Origin: Chryseobacterium formosense
GTDB lineage: Bacteria; Bacteroidota; Bacteroidia; Flavobacteriales; Weeksellaceae
Length of the DNA stretch: 64,000 nucleotides
Reading direction: 5' to 3'
NCBI RefSeq assembly: GCF_900116415.1
Contig: NZ_FPAP01000003.1
Span: forward strand, 1 to 64,000
Positions 36,975 to 45,912 of this stretch are shown here, in pieces (the first letter of the stretch is position 1; each line of letters starts with the position of its first letter). Under the pieces are notes generated by a model. It made no database searches. It saw nothing but the letters and a program-made list of their open reading frames with translations, and was not told where the DNA came from. The position numbers and the translations under genes are program-made.

Positions 36975-37307
36975 ATGAAAAACTATCTATTTTTAGCTTT
37001 GGCAATATTCTGTGAATCTGTGGCAACATCATTTCTAAAAGCTTCTGAAGGTTTCACAAAACCATTGCAGACCATAGTTTTTGTAGTTGCAATGTCTGCA
37101 TCATTTTATCTTCTCACTCATGCTATAAAAGTTATTCCCATCGGAATCGCTTATGCCATCTGGTCTGCGGTAGGTATTGTTTTGATTTCTCTGGTGGGAT
37201 ATTTTGTTTACAAACAGACTTTGGATCTTCCTGCAATACTAGGAATTGCCCTGATTATTGTTGGAGTTATTATCATTAATGTTTTTTCGAAATCTGCGTC
37301 ACATTAA
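36975..37307 (+). CDS. Small multidrug resistance (SMR/EmrE-like) efflux protein
   Basis: A 110-residue, four-helix membrane protein. The first helix has the invariant Glu (LALAIFCESVATSFLKASEG, the EmrE Glu14 position), and GIAYAIWSAVGIVLISLVGY follows in helix 3. Start chosen at 36975 (MKNYLFLALAIFCE), the natural N-terminus of the family; the upstream ATG at 36903 adds 24 residues that are not family-like. It exports cationic compounds by proton antiport as a dimer. A strong terminator follows. Confidence 0.9.
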   Translation: MKNYLFLALAIFCESVATSFLKASEGFTKPLQTIVFVVAMSASFYLLTHAIKVIPIGIAYAIWSAVGIVLISLVGYFVYKQTLDLPAILGIALIIVGVIIINVFSKSASH

Positions 37308-37331
37308 AATATTTAAATAAAATAAGATTTA

Positions 37332-37362
37332 AAAAGGCATGAAAATAAAATTCATGCCTTTT
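37332..37362. terminator. Bidirectional terminator between SMR and DsbA-like genes
   Basis: A 12-base perfect stem (AAAAGGCATGAA / TTCATGCCTTTT) with loop AATAAAA. It ends both convergent transcripts. Confidence 0.75.
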
Positions 37363-37387
37363 CTTTATTGATATCTTGTGAAATGGT

Positions 37388-38398
37388 TTATTCTTCGATG
37401 ACTTTTACAGTCCATAAAGAACCGTTTTTCGTCGTGAGTTTTTTCAGTTTTCCTTTTACGAAAAGGTCATCCAGTTTTTTTTCGCTTTCAATTTTATTTA
37501 AACCTGATAATTCAGCAAATTCTTTGGCTGTAAGCGACGGATATTTTTCAAACAGAGATTCCCAATTTTTCGAATACTCTTTCTTCTTGGCATTAGGAAA
37601 CATTTTCAGCACTGCGGTTTCGTAAAAGGGATAAGGTTTTGTACCGTAAATCATTTCTTTATTTCCCGAATCATTCATAAAAAATATTGACGGAAATCCT
37701 CTTACTCCGTTTTCCTTTGCCAATTTTAAATCTTCATCAAAAAATATCTTTCCACTTCCTTCAAAATCAGTTTTTAACTGGGTTACATCAAGTCCTACCC
37801 TTTCTGCTGCTGTTGCAATATGTTCCCATTTTGCAATATTTTTTTTATTCAGAAACAGCATTTCACGCATTTCTCTCATCAAAAGAACTGCTTTCTCTTT
37901 GCTTTGAATCTGTGCTGCTTTAAAAGCTATTGAAGGAGGATAAGAAGAATCCAATGGATCTTCCAGCCATACATCGCCGTCAATTGGCATTTCGTAATGT
38001 AGACTTACTTCGTCCCAGTGATGCGCCACATCAGAAGGTTTACTTATTCCTCCACTGTTATAACTCCAGTCCGGAAGTAATCCTCCCATTCTGTAATCTA
38101 TTTCAATATCGTTGCCGTATTCCAGTTTCAATTTTCTCAGTTGAGGCTCAATTCCCCAGCAAGACGAGCAGATAGGATCGGTAAAATAAACAATCTTCAC
38201 GGGTTTATCAGATTTCTCAGATTTTATGTTTACTGTATCATTATTTTCCGGAACTCCACAAACACCTTCTGTCGGGTCACAAATAAGCGGATTATTATTA
38301 ACAGAATCTGTGGTCATTTTTTTTACATCTTTTGTTTGTCCTGAGCAATACAATGTATTTATCAATAAATAAACAATTATTGAGATTTTAATTTTCAT
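37388..38398 (-). CDS. Exported DsbA-family thioredoxin-fold protein (YjbH/SpxH-like)
   Basis: 336 residues. A likely signal peptide (KISIIVYLLINTLYC) precedes the DsbA-fold domain with a CxxC centre at residues 77-80 (FTDPICSSCWGIEPQ), then YRMGGLLPDW and a helical insert. This pattern resembles the Spx-adaptor/YjbH family rather than classical DsbA. A second Cys pair (Cys40 and Cys47 in LICDPTEGVCGVP) precedes it. The C-terminal 60 residues look like a winged helix (SLTAKEFAELSGLNKIESEK). It is therefore either a periplasmic thiol-disulfide protein or a redox adaptor. It is divergent from an HxlR-type regulator that could control it. Confidence 0.8.
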   Translation of the reverse strand: MKIKISIIVYLLINTLYCSGQTKDVKKMTTDSVNNNPLICDPTEGVCGVPENNDTVNIKSEKSDKPVKIVYFTDPICSSCWGIEPQLRKLKLEYGNDIEIDYRMGGLLPDWSYNSGGISKPSDVAHHWDEVSLHYEMPIDGDVWLEDPLDSSYPPSIAFKAAQIQSKEKAVLLMREMREMLFLNKKNIAKWEHIATAAERVGLDVTQLKTDFEGSGKIFFDEDLKLAKENGVRGFPSIFFMNDSGNKEMIYGTKPYPFYETAVLKMFPNAKKKEYSKNWESLFEKYPSLTAKEFAELSGLNKIESEKKLDDLFVKGKLKKLTTKNGSLWTVKVIEE

Positions 38399-38594
38399 CA
38401 GCTCAAATCGAAAAATCTTTTTTCATCATTTGTGTTTTTAAGAACGATGCCTAGTCGTTAATATTTACATATCGCTGCAAATTTAATTGGCAATTCGTAA
38501 AAAAACATCCTAAGTTTCCTTTTGGAAACTACTTTCCTCTATGAAACTGATATTAAATTTTTTACATTTGCAAATATCAATTTATCATAAGACA

Positions 38595-38969
38595 ATGAAG
38601 AAAGAACCTGAATTTAACAATAATAGAATTTGTGAAAAAAGAATTTTGGCCATCAAAGATACCATGGAAATCCTTTCTGGGAAATGGAAATTTCATATTT
38701 TGGGTACTTTAATGTTGGGAGAGAAACTACGTTTTATGGATTTGGTAAGAGAAGTTGACGGGATCGGTTCAAAAATGCTTTCTAAAGAATTGCAGGATAT
38801 GGAAATGAATCATTTAATCATTCGTACTGTTCTCAATACCAAACCTGTTACTGTTGAATATCAAATCACAGAACACGGCAAAACGCTGAGCTCTGTCATT
38901 GATGAAATCGCAAAATGGGGGATTGATTACAGGGCAAAATTCCATAAAAAAACCGAGCAGATTGATTGA
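38595..38969 (+). CDS. HxlR-family winged-helix transcriptional regulator
   Basis: 124 residues. Start at 38595 (MKKEPEFNNNRICEKR) is preferred to 38541 because family proteins begin shortly before the first Cys. A single N-terminal Cys (Cys13) sits in the ICEKR position where HxlR/HypR/YodB-type regulators place a redox- or electrophile-sensing cysteine. The winged helix follows (LSGKWKFHILGTLMLGEKLR, VDGIGSKMLSKELQDMEMN, YQITEHGKTL). The divergent neighbour is a DsbA-like thiol protein, which fits regulation of a thiol-stress response. Confidence 0.9.
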   Translation: MKKEPEFNNNRICEKRILAIKDTMEILSGKWKFHILGTLMLGEKLRFMDLVREVDGIGSKMLSKELQDMEMNHLIIRTVLNTKPVTVEYQITEHGKTLSSVIDEIAKWGIDYRAKFHKKTEQID

Positions 38970-39098
38970 ATCTCTTCTGCAAGCAATTCAAAAATTTACT
39001 GTTTTAAAAATAAGATTTGAATCAGATTAATATTTATTATTTTTCCAGATAAATTTATTAATCTGGCTTATTTCACATTATTTTTGCAAACATAGTTA

Positions 39099-39398
39099 AT
39101 GAATCATATGATCAATTTATATCGCAAAACAGCTATTATCGAAGGAATTTCCTATCTAATTTTACTTTTTATAGCCATGCCTATAAAATACATTTTCGAT
39201 ATTCCGGAACCTGTAAAATATTTTGGCTGGATTCACGGAGTTTTATTTTTGTTTTATATGGCTGTATTGATCATCGCTGCTGTGAATTACAAATGGAGTA
39301 TCAAAAGAATTGTGATCTACGTTATGGGGTCTATATTACCTTTTGTACCATTCATCTTAGATAAGAATTTAAAGAAGGAATATGCTCAAGCTAAATAA
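39099..39398 (+). CDS. DUF3817 inner-membrane protein (99 aa)
   Basis: Three hydrophobic helices: a first around IIEGISYLILLFIAMPIKYI, a second around GWIHGVLFLFYMAVLIIAAV, and a third around IVIYVMGSILPFVPFIL. Conserved features include IEGISYLIL, WIHGVLF and PFVPF, typical of DUF3817. An alternative start three codons on (MINLYRK) is possible. Function of the family is unknown. A terminator follows. Confidence 0.85.
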   Translation: MNHMINLYRKTAIIEGISYLILLFIAMPIKYIFDIPEPVKYFGWIHGVLFLFYMAVLIIAAVNYKWSIKRIVIYVMGSILPFVPFILDKNLKKEYAQAK

Positions 39399-39428
39399 AA
39401 ATGAGAGTATTTCTACTCCCATTTTTAT
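39397..39428 (+). terminator. Terminator after the DUF3817 gene
   Basis: Stem AAAAATGAGAGTA / TACTCCCATTTTT (39397-39409 with 39414-39426), one internal mismatch, followed by T-rich DNA on the plus strand. Overlaps the stop codon. Confidence 0.6.
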
Positions 39429-39502
39429 ATTTTTTTAAAAATTTTAGATTTACAATAAATTTCATTTTTTTAAAAGCATGTTAAAGAAAATTTCGCTTTA
39501 AG

Positions 39503-40150
39503 CTACCAAACTTTCAAATCATACGCCGCCTGCCAAAATTGAAATTCAAGACGTGAAGCGGTTACAAATGCTTCATTCATTCGGTTTCTTATTTCCAGGG
39601 TTGTATTTTCAGCAGCTTTATTACAAATTTCGATGGCGGTTTTAACAGCAATGGCAAAATCTTCTCCTCCATACGTTTCAATCCAGCTTTGGAAAGGATT
39701 TTCTGATGTTTGTTCAAGATTTAAAATATAATCTCCTACTTCCTTATAAATCCAGAAACAAGGTAACGTTGCTGCCATCGCTACTTCAACAGGTTCAAAA
39801 GCAGCCGTACTTTTCAAAAAATGAATATAGTGATGACAAACAGGCTCTAAAATTCCTTTACCTGAAATTTCAAATTCTTTAAAATAAGATTCGTGCAAAG
39901 CATTTTCAACAACAATCGCATTTTCGGCAAATCTCATATAAGTCAAGGCATCTTCAACCTGCTGAGCCTTGCTGCCGATCATTGCCAAAGCTCTTCCGAA
40001 ATGCTCAAGATACAATGAATCCTGTGCAATGTAAAACTGAAACTTTTCTTTTTCTAAGCTCCCATCTGATAATTCTTTAATAAAAGGCATTTCGATGATA
40101 TCGTTGTAAATATTGTCAATAGATTTCCAGGCATTTTCAGACCAATTCAT
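39503..40150 (-). CDS. tenA: TenA-type thiaminase II
   Basis: All-helical TenA fold of about 215 residues. It has the catalytic Cys in the TLPCFWIYKEVGDYI motif and the conserved Glu near the C-terminus (ASRLEFQFWQAAYDL). In bacteria TenA recycles thiamine breakdown products by hydrolysing aminopyrimidines to 4-amino-5-hydroxymethyl-2-methylpyrimidine (HMP). It is last in the thiM-thiE-thiD-tenA operon, and its start overlaps the thiD stop region by 14 bases, as expected for linked expression. Confidence 0.9.
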   Translation of the reverse strand: MNWSENAWKSIDNIYNDIIEMPFIKELSDGSLEKEKFQFYIAQDSLYLEHFGRALAMIGSKAQQVEDALTYMRFAENAIVVENALHESYFKEFEISGKGILEPVCHHYIHFLKSTAAFEPVEVAMAATLPCFWIYKEVGDYILNLEQTSENPFQSWIETYGGEDFAIAVKTAIEICNKAAENTTLEIRNRMNEAFVTASRLEFQFWQAAYDLKVW

Positions 40151-40970
40151 TTTTGATAAGTTTTTGAGGATTAAAAAAGTGATTTAAAGGGCCGTTTCCT
40201 TTTCCGGTTTGCACATCGCTTCCTTTAAGAACTGCTTCAGAAACATAATACTGAGCAAAAGCTACCGCTTCATCCATCGATTTTCCACGGGCTATAAAAG
40301 AAGCAATCGCAGATGATAATGTACAACCCGATCCGTGAGTATTTTTGGTGTCAACTTTTTCAGATTTAAAACTCTGATAATCGTTTTGATCATTATAAAA
40401 AAAAGAAGTAATCATTTCTGTTTCCAGATGACCGCCTTTTAATAAGATATTTTTACAGCCTAATTCTTTTATTCGCTCTCCCGCAATTTTCATATCATCC
40501 AAATTTTTCACCTCCATCTTTGCTAAAATCGCTGCTTCATCCATATTCGGAGTAATGATGTCTGAAATTGGGAATAATTTTTCAATAATGGTTTCAATCG
40601 TCTTTTCCTCGATCAACCGATGTCCACTTGTTGCCACCATTACAGGATCGAATACAATCGGTACTTTTTTATATTTGGCTAAAGTTTTTACAATCGTTTC
40701 AACCAGTTCCGGAGTATGAACCATCCCGATTTTAATGGCATCAGGAAAAATATCGTCTAAAATTGCTTCAATTTGTTCCGAAACCGCTTCTACAGGTATC
40801 GGGAAAATATTTCTTACGCCTTGCGTATTTTGTACAGGCAAAGCAGTCAAAACCGAAGTTGCATAACAACCCAAAGCCGAAATAGTTTTTATATCAGCCT
40901 GAATTCCTGCTCCGCCGCTTCCGTCGAAACCCGCAATGGTAAGAACGGATGGATATTTGTATTTTTTCAT
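40137..40970 (-). CDS. thiD: Hydroxymethylpyrimidine/phosphomethylpyrimidine kinase
   Basis: Ribokinase-like enzyme of 277 residues: SVLTIAGFDGSGGAGIQADI at the N-terminus, then VFDPVMVATSGH, PNMDEAAILA, and THGSGCTLSSAIASFIARGK, with the catalytic Cys and phosphate-binding glycines. It phosphorylates HMP and HMP-P for thiamine diphosphate synthesis. The start overlaps the thiE stop by 4 bases. Confidence 0.95.
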   Translation of the reverse strand: MKKYKYPSVLTIAGFDGSGGAGIQADIKTISALGCYATSVLTALPVQNTQGVRNIFPIPVEAVSEQIEAILDDIFPDAIKIGMVHTPELVETIVKTLAKYKKVPIVFDPVMVATSGHRLIEEKTIETIIEKLFPISDIITPNMDEAAILAKMEVKNLDDMKIAGERIKELGCKNILLKGGHLETEMITSFFYNDQNDYQSFKSEKVDTKNTHGSGCTLSSAIASFIARGKSMDEAVAFAQYYVSEAVLKGSDVQTGKGNGPLNHFFNPQKLIKNELV

Positions 40971-41602
40971 TTTAAGATTTCATTTTTTAGATTAAAAGCT
41001 GCTTTTTGAGGATTTTCGGCACTGCAGATTTCTGATACAACTGCTATACAATCTGCTCCCGCCTCCATGACTGATTTTGCATTTTTAAAATGAATATTTC
41101 CGATAGCAACTAAAGGTTTTTCGGTCAATTGCCTGATTTTCATTAAACCTTCCAATCCCCATTCCGTAACGGTATCTGTCTTAGTATCTGTTCTGAAAAC
41201 AGGACTGATTCCTAAATAATCTGAAATAACTGTCTCCCGATTTTCTAATTGTTCCAAATACTCAATTGAATAGCCAATCATCCTATTTTGAAAAGAATTT
41301 TCTCTTAAAACTGTTGGTTGGGTGTCATTATTTCCGACATGAATTCCGAAAGCATCAATTTCTTTGGCAACAAACACATTATCATTGATGATTAAAGGAA
41401 TTTCGTGCTTGTCGGTAATTTCTTTCAGACGAATTGCTTTTTCAAGAAAATCTAGATCAGAAGCTTTTTTCTCACGTAACTGAATGAGGTCTACTCCACC
41501 TAAAATTGCCTGTTCGGCAACATCCAAAAAATTTCTTCCTTTACAGTCTGTTTCTGAAATCACAAGGTATAATTGATAAGGAAAAGATTGAATCAGACTC
41601 AT
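40967..41602 (-). CDS. thiE: Thiamine-phosphate synthase
   Basis: TIM-barrel protein of 211 residues: GGVDLIQLREKKASDLDFLE, PLIINDNVFVAKEIDAFGIH followed by VGNNDTQP, YLGISPVFRTDTKTD, and VAIGNIHFKNAKSVMEAGAD. These residues contact HMP-PP and thiazole phosphate and match ThiE. It couples HMP-PP with HET-P to give thiamine phosphate. Overlaps both neighbours by 4 bases, so translation is coupled. Confidence 0.95.
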   Translation of the reverse strand: MSLIQSFPYQLYLVISETDCKGRNFLDVAEQAILGGVDLIQLREKKASDLDFLEKAIRLKEITDKHEIPLIINDNVFVAKEIDAFGIHVGNNDTQPTVLRENSFQNRMIGYSIEYLEQLENRETVISDYLGISPVFRTDTKTDTVTEWGLEGLMKIRQLTEKPLVAIGNIHFKNAKSVMEAGADCIAVVSEICSAENPQKAAFNLKNEILK

Positions 41603-42396
41603 TTTTTAGAAACTTTTACATTTTCGAAAAATTCCTGTTCGGAAATATTATAAAGCTTATCTAAAATATTCATCTGAAGACTTCCCGGTCCTGCCGAATT
41701 TTTTTCAGCCAATTCTCCTGCAATTCCTAAAAGTACCATCGCAGCAACTGTTGATTCTGTTTTATTCTCAGCAATTGAAGCAAAAGCTCCGACAATAGCC
41801 GAAGCCGAACAACCCAATCCTGTTACTTTCGTCATAAGCGGATGTCCGTTTTCAACGAAGTACATTTCTTTATCATCGATGATAATATCTGTAGCTCCCG
41901 AAATACAGACTACAGACTGAAAGTTTTCAACAAGATATTTTGCAGCGGTAATCGCTTCATTACTTTCCGCTGTACTGTCGACTCCTTTTGTAATGGTTTT
42001 ATTGGCTTTGGCTAAAGCGATAATTTCTGAAGCATTTCCTCTGATCACAGTTGGTTTAAACTCTAAAAGCTTTGATAAAATTTCATCTCTAAAAGCTGTT
42101 GCTCCCGCTCCGACAGGATCTAAAACCCACGTTTTTTTGGTGTGATGAGCTTCTTCTGCAGCAATCAGCATAGAGTCAGACCAATATTCATCAAGTGTTC
42201 CGATATTAATGACTACAGCATTTGAAATAGAGACCATATCTTTTATTTCAGATTTTGCATGAGACATAATAGGCGATGCTCCGACTGCTAAAAGTGCATT
42301 GGCGGTGTTATTCATGACCACAAAATTGGTGATATTATGAACAAGCGGTGATTGATTTTTTACAGATTGAATGTAATTCCAAAGATTATTTTCCAT
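41599..42396 (-). CDS. thiM: Hydroxyethylthiazole kinase
   Basis: Trimeric ribokinase-like enzyme: LVHNITNFVVMNNTANALLA, MVSISNAVVINIGTLDE, TWVLDPVGAGATAFRDEI, and VTGLGCSASAIVGAFASIAE, with the catalytic Cys. It phosphorylates hydroxyethylthiazole for salvage. Start at 42396 (MENNLWNYIQSV) is preferred over 42465, which would lie next to the riboswitch and add 23 unlike residues. First gene of a salvage operon, controlled by the riboswitch just upstream. No thiC or thiG is in the window. Confidence 0.95.
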   Translation of the reverse strand: MENNLWNYIQSVKNQSPLVHNITNFVVMNNTANALLAVGASPIMSHAKSEIKDMVSISNAVVINIGTLDEYWSDSMLIAAEEAHHTKKTWVLDPVGAGATAFRDEILSKLLEFKPTVIRGNASEIIALAKANKTITKGVDSTAESNEAITAAKYLVENFQSVVCISGATDIIIDDKEMYFVENGHPLMTKVTGLGCSASAIVGAFASIAENKTESTVAAMVLLGIAGELAEKNSAGPGSLQMNILDKLYNISEQEFFENVKVSKK

Positions 42397-42476
42397 TAAA
42401 TTTATTTTATAAAAATGCTTTAGGAAAACAAAACAGAATAAAGAAAGAAAAACATCAAAGACCAATGTTTTCTTGC

Positions 42477-42556
42477 TTTTCCCTACGTCGGTGTAAGCCG
42501 TATCAGGTTCAAAGGGACTCTCTCAATTCTTTTCAGAATACCCCTAAAGCTTACAA
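42477..42556 (-). ncRNA. TPP riboswitch upstream of thiM
   Basis: On the minus strand the sequence contains the TPP aptamer core: TTTAGGGGTATTCTG, TGAGAGAGTCCCTTTGAACC, TGATACGGCTTACACCG and CGTAGGGAA. These correspond to the consensus AGGGGT, TGAGA, ACCC-TTGAACCTGAT and CGTAGGGAA elements. It lies about 80 bases ahead of the thiM start and should repress the salvage operon when TPP is abundant, probably by blocking translation or elongation. No clear separate terminator hairpin is seen between it and thiM. Confidence 0.93.
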
Positions 42557-42766
42557 CAAAGATACAAATGTTTTAGAATTAAATCTTAAAATTATCCCTA
42601 CTACATCTCAAATTTTATAATGGTTGAGCTTTTTCTCACACCCTTTTTAATATATGATTAACATCAGGAAATACCTTTTCTATTCATAGTTTTTGTATGT
42701 TAGCATTGGAAAATACAATCTATAAGTCTCAATTCAGAGATATTCACCATTATCAAATCCAATAAA

Positions 42767-43408
42767 ATGACTGAAAAACAAAAAATTAAAGTAAGAGAAC
42801 TCAATAACCAGATTATACAAAATAAAAATTACAGATTCAATTCCTGGCTTCCCGTTCTGGAAGATCCCAATACAAGAAGTTTAGAAGAAATAAAAGGCAG
42901 AATGTCTGTAATAAATGCCCTGATTAATATTTCTTTTGAAGCACCAATAAGCTACATCAGAAAATGGATTGAAAAACACAATCTCACCTCTCATCTTTCT
43001 AATTGGGAAAATGAAATTTTACTAAAAGATAATGAAGAATTAACAGATTACGAGCTCAATTCTCTACGTTGGTATCTTGAAGGACTCTGGGCTTTGATGT
43101 GGGCAACAAAAATGATTGCTGATCTTGACGAAAACCAATGGTGTGGCGAAAATATGGCTATAATGCTACCCAATCTTGAGCAGGAAGAAGACAATGAAAA
43201 AATCGATCAGTTGTCTGAACTGAGAACTGATGATGAAATTTATAATATGCTTGATCTTTACTATCGTTTTCATTGGTATTGCGTAGATGAGAGAATAAAA
43301 GGCGTAGAAGCCAAAATCAATGAAGGGCTGGTTTACGAAAGAAGAAAAGCTCTGGAATGGCTCATGAATAAAGAATCTGATTGGGATGATATTGAAATGG
43401 GAACGTAA
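42767..43408 (+). CDS. DUF4272-family protein (213 aa)
   Basis: Soluble helical protein. The layout fits DUF4272: KGRMSVINALINISF early, SLRWYLEGLWALMWATKMIA in the centre, YYRFHWYCVDER and a C-terminal YERRKALEWLMNKESDWDDI. No catalytic motif and no known function. Stand-alone gene between the thiamine operon and the receptor cluster. Confidence 0.75.
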   Translation: MTEKQKIKVRELNNQIIQNKNYRFNSWLPVLEDPNTRSLEEIKGRMSVINALINISFEAPISYIRKWIEKHNLTSHLSNWENEILLKDNEELTDYELNSLRWYLEGLWALMWATKMIADLDENQWCGENMAIMLPNLEQEEDNEKIDQLSELRTDDEIYNMLDLYYRFHWYCVDERIKGVEAKINEGLVYERRKALEWLMNKESDWDDIEMGT

Positions 43409-43573
43409 AGAATATTTAATATTCATTAAACAATAAATCTACCACAAGCTCGTTGTTTAGGCAATTGTAAGCTTTTATTTCTCAGATTTATGATTAAAAA
43501 TCAATATTCAGAATTTATTTTGTCATTTATTTAAAATAAAAGCTTTCATCACTATTAAAAAATAAACTAAAAA

Positions 43574-45910
43574 TTGATACACAAAACATCCTTAAAAGCC
43601 GCAACCACTATCGCTGCGGTATGTTTCAGCGCAGTCGTTTTTGCACAGCAGAAATATTCGGTCAGCGGAACGGTAAAAGATCAAAAAAATGGTGAATTAC
43701 TGATCGGTGTCGCCGTAAAGGTTGCGGAAGATCCTACCATTTCTGTTATTGCCAACGAATACGGATTTTACTCGCTTTCGCTTCCCAAAGGTTCATATAC
43801 TTTGGTTGTTTCAAATCCCGGATTCAAAGATTTTCAGCAAATCGTGAATGTTGAAGATGATGTTAAGCTGAATCTTCAGCTCAGTCAGGAAAACGGAGAA
43901 AGGGTAAAAGAAATTGATGAAGTGGTAATTTCTGCCGTGAAAAAAGACAAAAATCTCACATCTGCACAAATGGGAACCGAGACTCTGAGCATTAAGCAGA
44001 TTGATAAACTTCCCGTTCTGTTTGGTGAAAAAGATGTGATGAAAACCATTCAGCTTTTACCCGGAATTAAAAGTAACGGTGAGGGAAGCAGCGGTTTTTC
44101 TGTAAGAGGTGGTGCGACCGATCAGAATTTGATTTTACTGGATGAAGCAGCAGTTTATAATGCATCGCATTTACTTGGATTCTTCAGTACCTTCAACAGC
44201 GATGCTTTGAAAGATGTGAGTATCATCAAAGGAAACAGTCCGGCTCAGTATGGCGGTCGACTTTCATCAGTTTTAGATGTGAAAATGAAAGACGGAAACA
44301 ATAAAGATTACAACGTCAACGGCGGAATCGGATTAATCAGCAGCAGATTAAGCGTTGAAGGACCGATTCAGAAAGAAAAATCGTCATTCATCGTTTCTGG
44401 AAGACGAACGTATGCGGATGTATTTTTAAAAGCAACCGATGATTTTAAGGACAGTAAATTATATTTTTATGATCTTAATTTAAAAGCCAATTATCAGATC
44501 AATGACAACAACCGTTTGTATTTATCCGGATATTTTGGAAGAGATGTTTTAGGTTTGGGCGATACATTTTCAACCGATTGGGGAAATACTACGGCAACTT
44601 TGCGTTGGAACAGCATTATCAACAGCAAATTATTCTCCAACACTTCATTCATTTACAGCAACTACAATTATAATGTTGCGTTAAGCAGCAACAACAATAC
44701 TTTCGGGCTAGATTCTGAAATTGAAGACTGGAATTTGAAACAGGATTTCTCCTGGTTTGCGGGAAATAAACATTCAGTTAAATTCGGTTTACAGTCAATT
44801 TATCATACGATCACGCCAAGTAGCGCATCGGGAACAAGTGTGAGCAGTTTTCCTAGAAATCCGAGATATTCGTGGGAGAACGCCGTTTACATTAACGATG
44901 ATTACAAAGCAACAGAAAAGTTAACCATTAACTACGGAGCAAGACTTTCAATGTTCTCGGTTTTGGGTGGTGATACTTTTAATACCTACCAAAATGGAGT
45001 TTTAACCGACTCTGAATTTTTAGAAAAAGGAAAATTTGGGAAAACATACGTGAATCTTGAACCGAGAATTACAGCGAATTACAGAATTAATGAAGTAAGC
45101 AGCGTGAAAGGAGGCTATTCCAGAAATACACAGAATTTACACTTGTTAAGCAACAGCGGAAGCGGAAACCCGACCGACCAATGGATTGGAAGCAGCTATA
45201 CCGTAAAACCAGAAATTGCTGACCAAATCAGTGCAGGCTACAGCAGAAATTTCAACAACAATAATTATGAATTGAATGCTGAGATTTATTACAAATCAAT
45301 GCAGAATCAGATCGATTACAAAAACGGGGCACAAATCTCTTTTGACACCGCTGCAGATGTTGAAAGCGAACTGTTATTCGGAAAAGGAAGAGCCTATGGC
45401 TTGGAATTAATCGCCAAAAAGAAAAGCGGAAAACTGACGGGTTGGGTTTCTTATACTTTGTCTAAAACCGAAAGAAAAATTGAAGGAATTAATGATAATC
45501 AATGGTATAATGCAAGACAGGACAAAACGCACGACCTTTCTGTTGTCGCAACTTATCAGCTGAATCCGAAATGGTCTTTTTCAGGATTATTCCTTTACAG
45601 CACCGGAAATGCGGTGACTTTCCCGACCGGAAAATATGAACTGAACGGACAAACAGTTTTCCAGTACAGCAACAGAAATGCGGACAGAATGCCGGCTTAT
45701 CACAGAATGGATTTGAGCGCAACCTATGAACCAATTTCTAACAAACGCTGGAAAGGTTCCTGGTCATTCGGGATTTATAATGTTTATGGGAGAGAAAATG
45801 CATACACCATTAATTTTGAAGACAATCCTGATAAACCGGGAACGACAAGAGCAATGCAGACTTCCCTATTCCGTTGGGTTCCGAATATAACGTATAACTT
45901 CAAATTTTAA
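43574..45910 (+). CDS. TonB-dependent outer-membrane receptor with CarboxypepD-like domain
   Basis: A signal peptide (MIHKTSLKAATTIAAVCFSA, then VVFAQ) opens a 778-residue protein. A CarboxypepD_reg-like domain follows (VSGTVKDQKNGELLIGVAVK), then the plug (QLLPGIKSNGEGSSGFSVRG, GGATDQNLILLDEAAVYNAS) and a 22-strand-type barrel ending in WVPNITYNFKF. It likely imports a nutrient with the TonB system; ligand not identifiable. Initiation is at TTG (43574), with an in-frame TAA upstream and no ATG before the signal peptide. Followed after 2 bases by a DUF4249 lipoprotein, the usual partner. Confidence 0.9.
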   Translation: MIHKTSLKAATTIAAVCFSAVVFAQQKYSVSGTVKDQKNGELLIGVAVKVAEDPTISVIANEYGFYSLSLPKGSYTLVVSNPGFKDFQQIVNVEDDVKLNLQLSQENGERVKEIDEVVISAVKKDKNLTSAQMGTETLSIKQIDKLPVLFGEKDVMKTIQLLPGIKSNGEGSSGFSVRGGATDQNLILLDEAAVYNASHLLGFFSTFNSDALKDVSIIKGNSPAQYGGRLSSVLDVKMKDGNNKDYNVNGGIGLISSRLSVEGPIQKEKSSFIVSGRRTYADVFLKATDDFKDSKLYFYDLNLKANYQINDNNRLYLSGYFGRDVLGLGDTFSTDWGNTTATLRWNSIINSKLFSNTSFIYSNYNYNVALSSNNNTFGLDSEIEDWNLKQDFSWFAGNKHSVKFGLQSIYHTITPSSASGTSVSSFPRNPRYSWENAVYINDDYKATEKLTINYGARLSMFSVLGGDTFNTYQNGVLTDSEFLEKGKFGKTYVNLEPRITANYRINEVSSVKGGYSRNTQNLHLLSNSGSGNPTDQWIGSSYTVKPEIADQISAGYSRNFNNNNYELNAEIYYKSMQNQIDYKNGAQISFDTAADVESELLFGKGRAYGLELIAKKKSGKLTGWVSYTLSKTERKIEGINDNQWYNARQDKTHDLSVVATYQLNPKWSFSGLFLYSTGNAVTFPTGKYELNGQTVFQYSNRNADRMPAYHRMDLSATYEPISNKRWKGSWSFGIYNVYGRENAYTINFEDNPDKPGTTRAMQTSLFRWVPNITYNFKF

Positions 45911-45912
45911 TC

